This document shows, one piece after another, positions 22,070-22,099 of a stretch of DNA of 22,099 nt. A program made the position numbers and the translations under genes. The notes beneath the pieces were generated by a model. That model saw only the letters and a program-made list of their open reading frames with translations. It did no database searches and was not told the origin of the DNA. This stretch comes from CAZUAQ01 sp964618455. GTDB taxonomy: Bacteria; Planctomycetota; Phycisphaerae; UBA1845; PWPN01. The DNA lies in contig CAZUAQ010000074.1 of the NCBI GenBank assembly GCA_964618455.1, positions 1-22,099 on the forward strand. Direction: 5' to 3'. How positions within the stretch are numbered: the first letter of the stretch is position 1; each line of letters begins with the position of its first letter.

Positions 22070-22099
22070 ATTGGAGAGTCAGGCGACGCGCCTAATACA
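22052..22099. repeat. Right copy of 48-bp terminal inverted repeat
   Basis: This is the exact reverse complement of 5-52. Read outward it starts TGTAATGG and supplies the stop codon of the edge gene fragment. It is compatible with the end of an insertion sequence in inverted orientation at the two sides, or with an assembly break at a dispersed repeat. Confidence 0.9.

Noticed and set aside
1..22099. CRISPR array, prophage or integrase-bearing island
   Set aside because: No direct-repeat/spacer series, phage structural genes, transposase or integrase was found inside the window.

Overview
The window looks like a piece of a GC-rich bacterial chromosome, most likely from the Planctomycetota or a close relative. 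That placement is an inference from gene content and style: short secreted proteins with an Rhs core, a CehA-like hydrolase/esterase pair, a PAPS-type sulfotransferase, a fused ThiS-ThiG, an atypical sigma-70 factor and large zinc-ribbon/TPR membrane proteins. No rRNA gene is present to confirm it. Housekeeping genes (pyrC, rsmJ, thiG, a dinG-type helicase, initiator tRNA) show this is chromosomal backbone with accessory genes at the left edge and repeats at both edges.

Left accessory region (1-3.55 kb, all minus strand): a membrane-anchored transglutaminase-like protein (GTG start, consensus promoter) is followed by a secreted 'tip-only' Rhs-core protein and a small polytopic membrane protein whose Shine-Dalgarno contains the Rhs gene's stop codon. 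Downstream lies a second, decayed copy of the module: a 5'-truncated transglutaminase pseudogene with an in-frame TAG, and a second Rhs-core protein with an unrelated C-terminal domain. This duplicated module is the best candidate for an undescribed system.

3.55-8.2 kb: a structured gene-free stretch, an initiator tRNA-Met with a consensus promoter, then a minus-strand operon of a secreted esterase with two alpha/beta-hydrolase-like regions and a CehA/McbA-like PHP metallohydrolase, joined by an ATGA overlap. A REP-like palindrome and a small orphan protein lie upstream.

8.3-14.0 kb: dihydroorotase (pyrC) and a half-size Na+/Ca2+ exchanger-type protein (plus strand); a minus-strand group of PilZ protein, TlpA-like thioredoxin and sulfotransferase; then a divergent sigma-70 factor behind a ~650-nt leader, closed by a strong intrinsic terminator.

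14.0-21.7 kb: rsmJ (minus) diverges from an 851-residue zinc-ribbon/TPR membrane protein. A consensus promoter drives thiS-thiG (fused, with an internal ribosome-binding site at the junction), a small membrane protein and a DinG/XPD-family helicase. A DoxX-like protein lies on the opposite strand.

Edges: the same 48-bp sequence occurs at both ends in inverted orientation, reading outward, and supplies the last five codons of both edge genes. It looks like the end of a mobile or repeated element at which the assembly broke.
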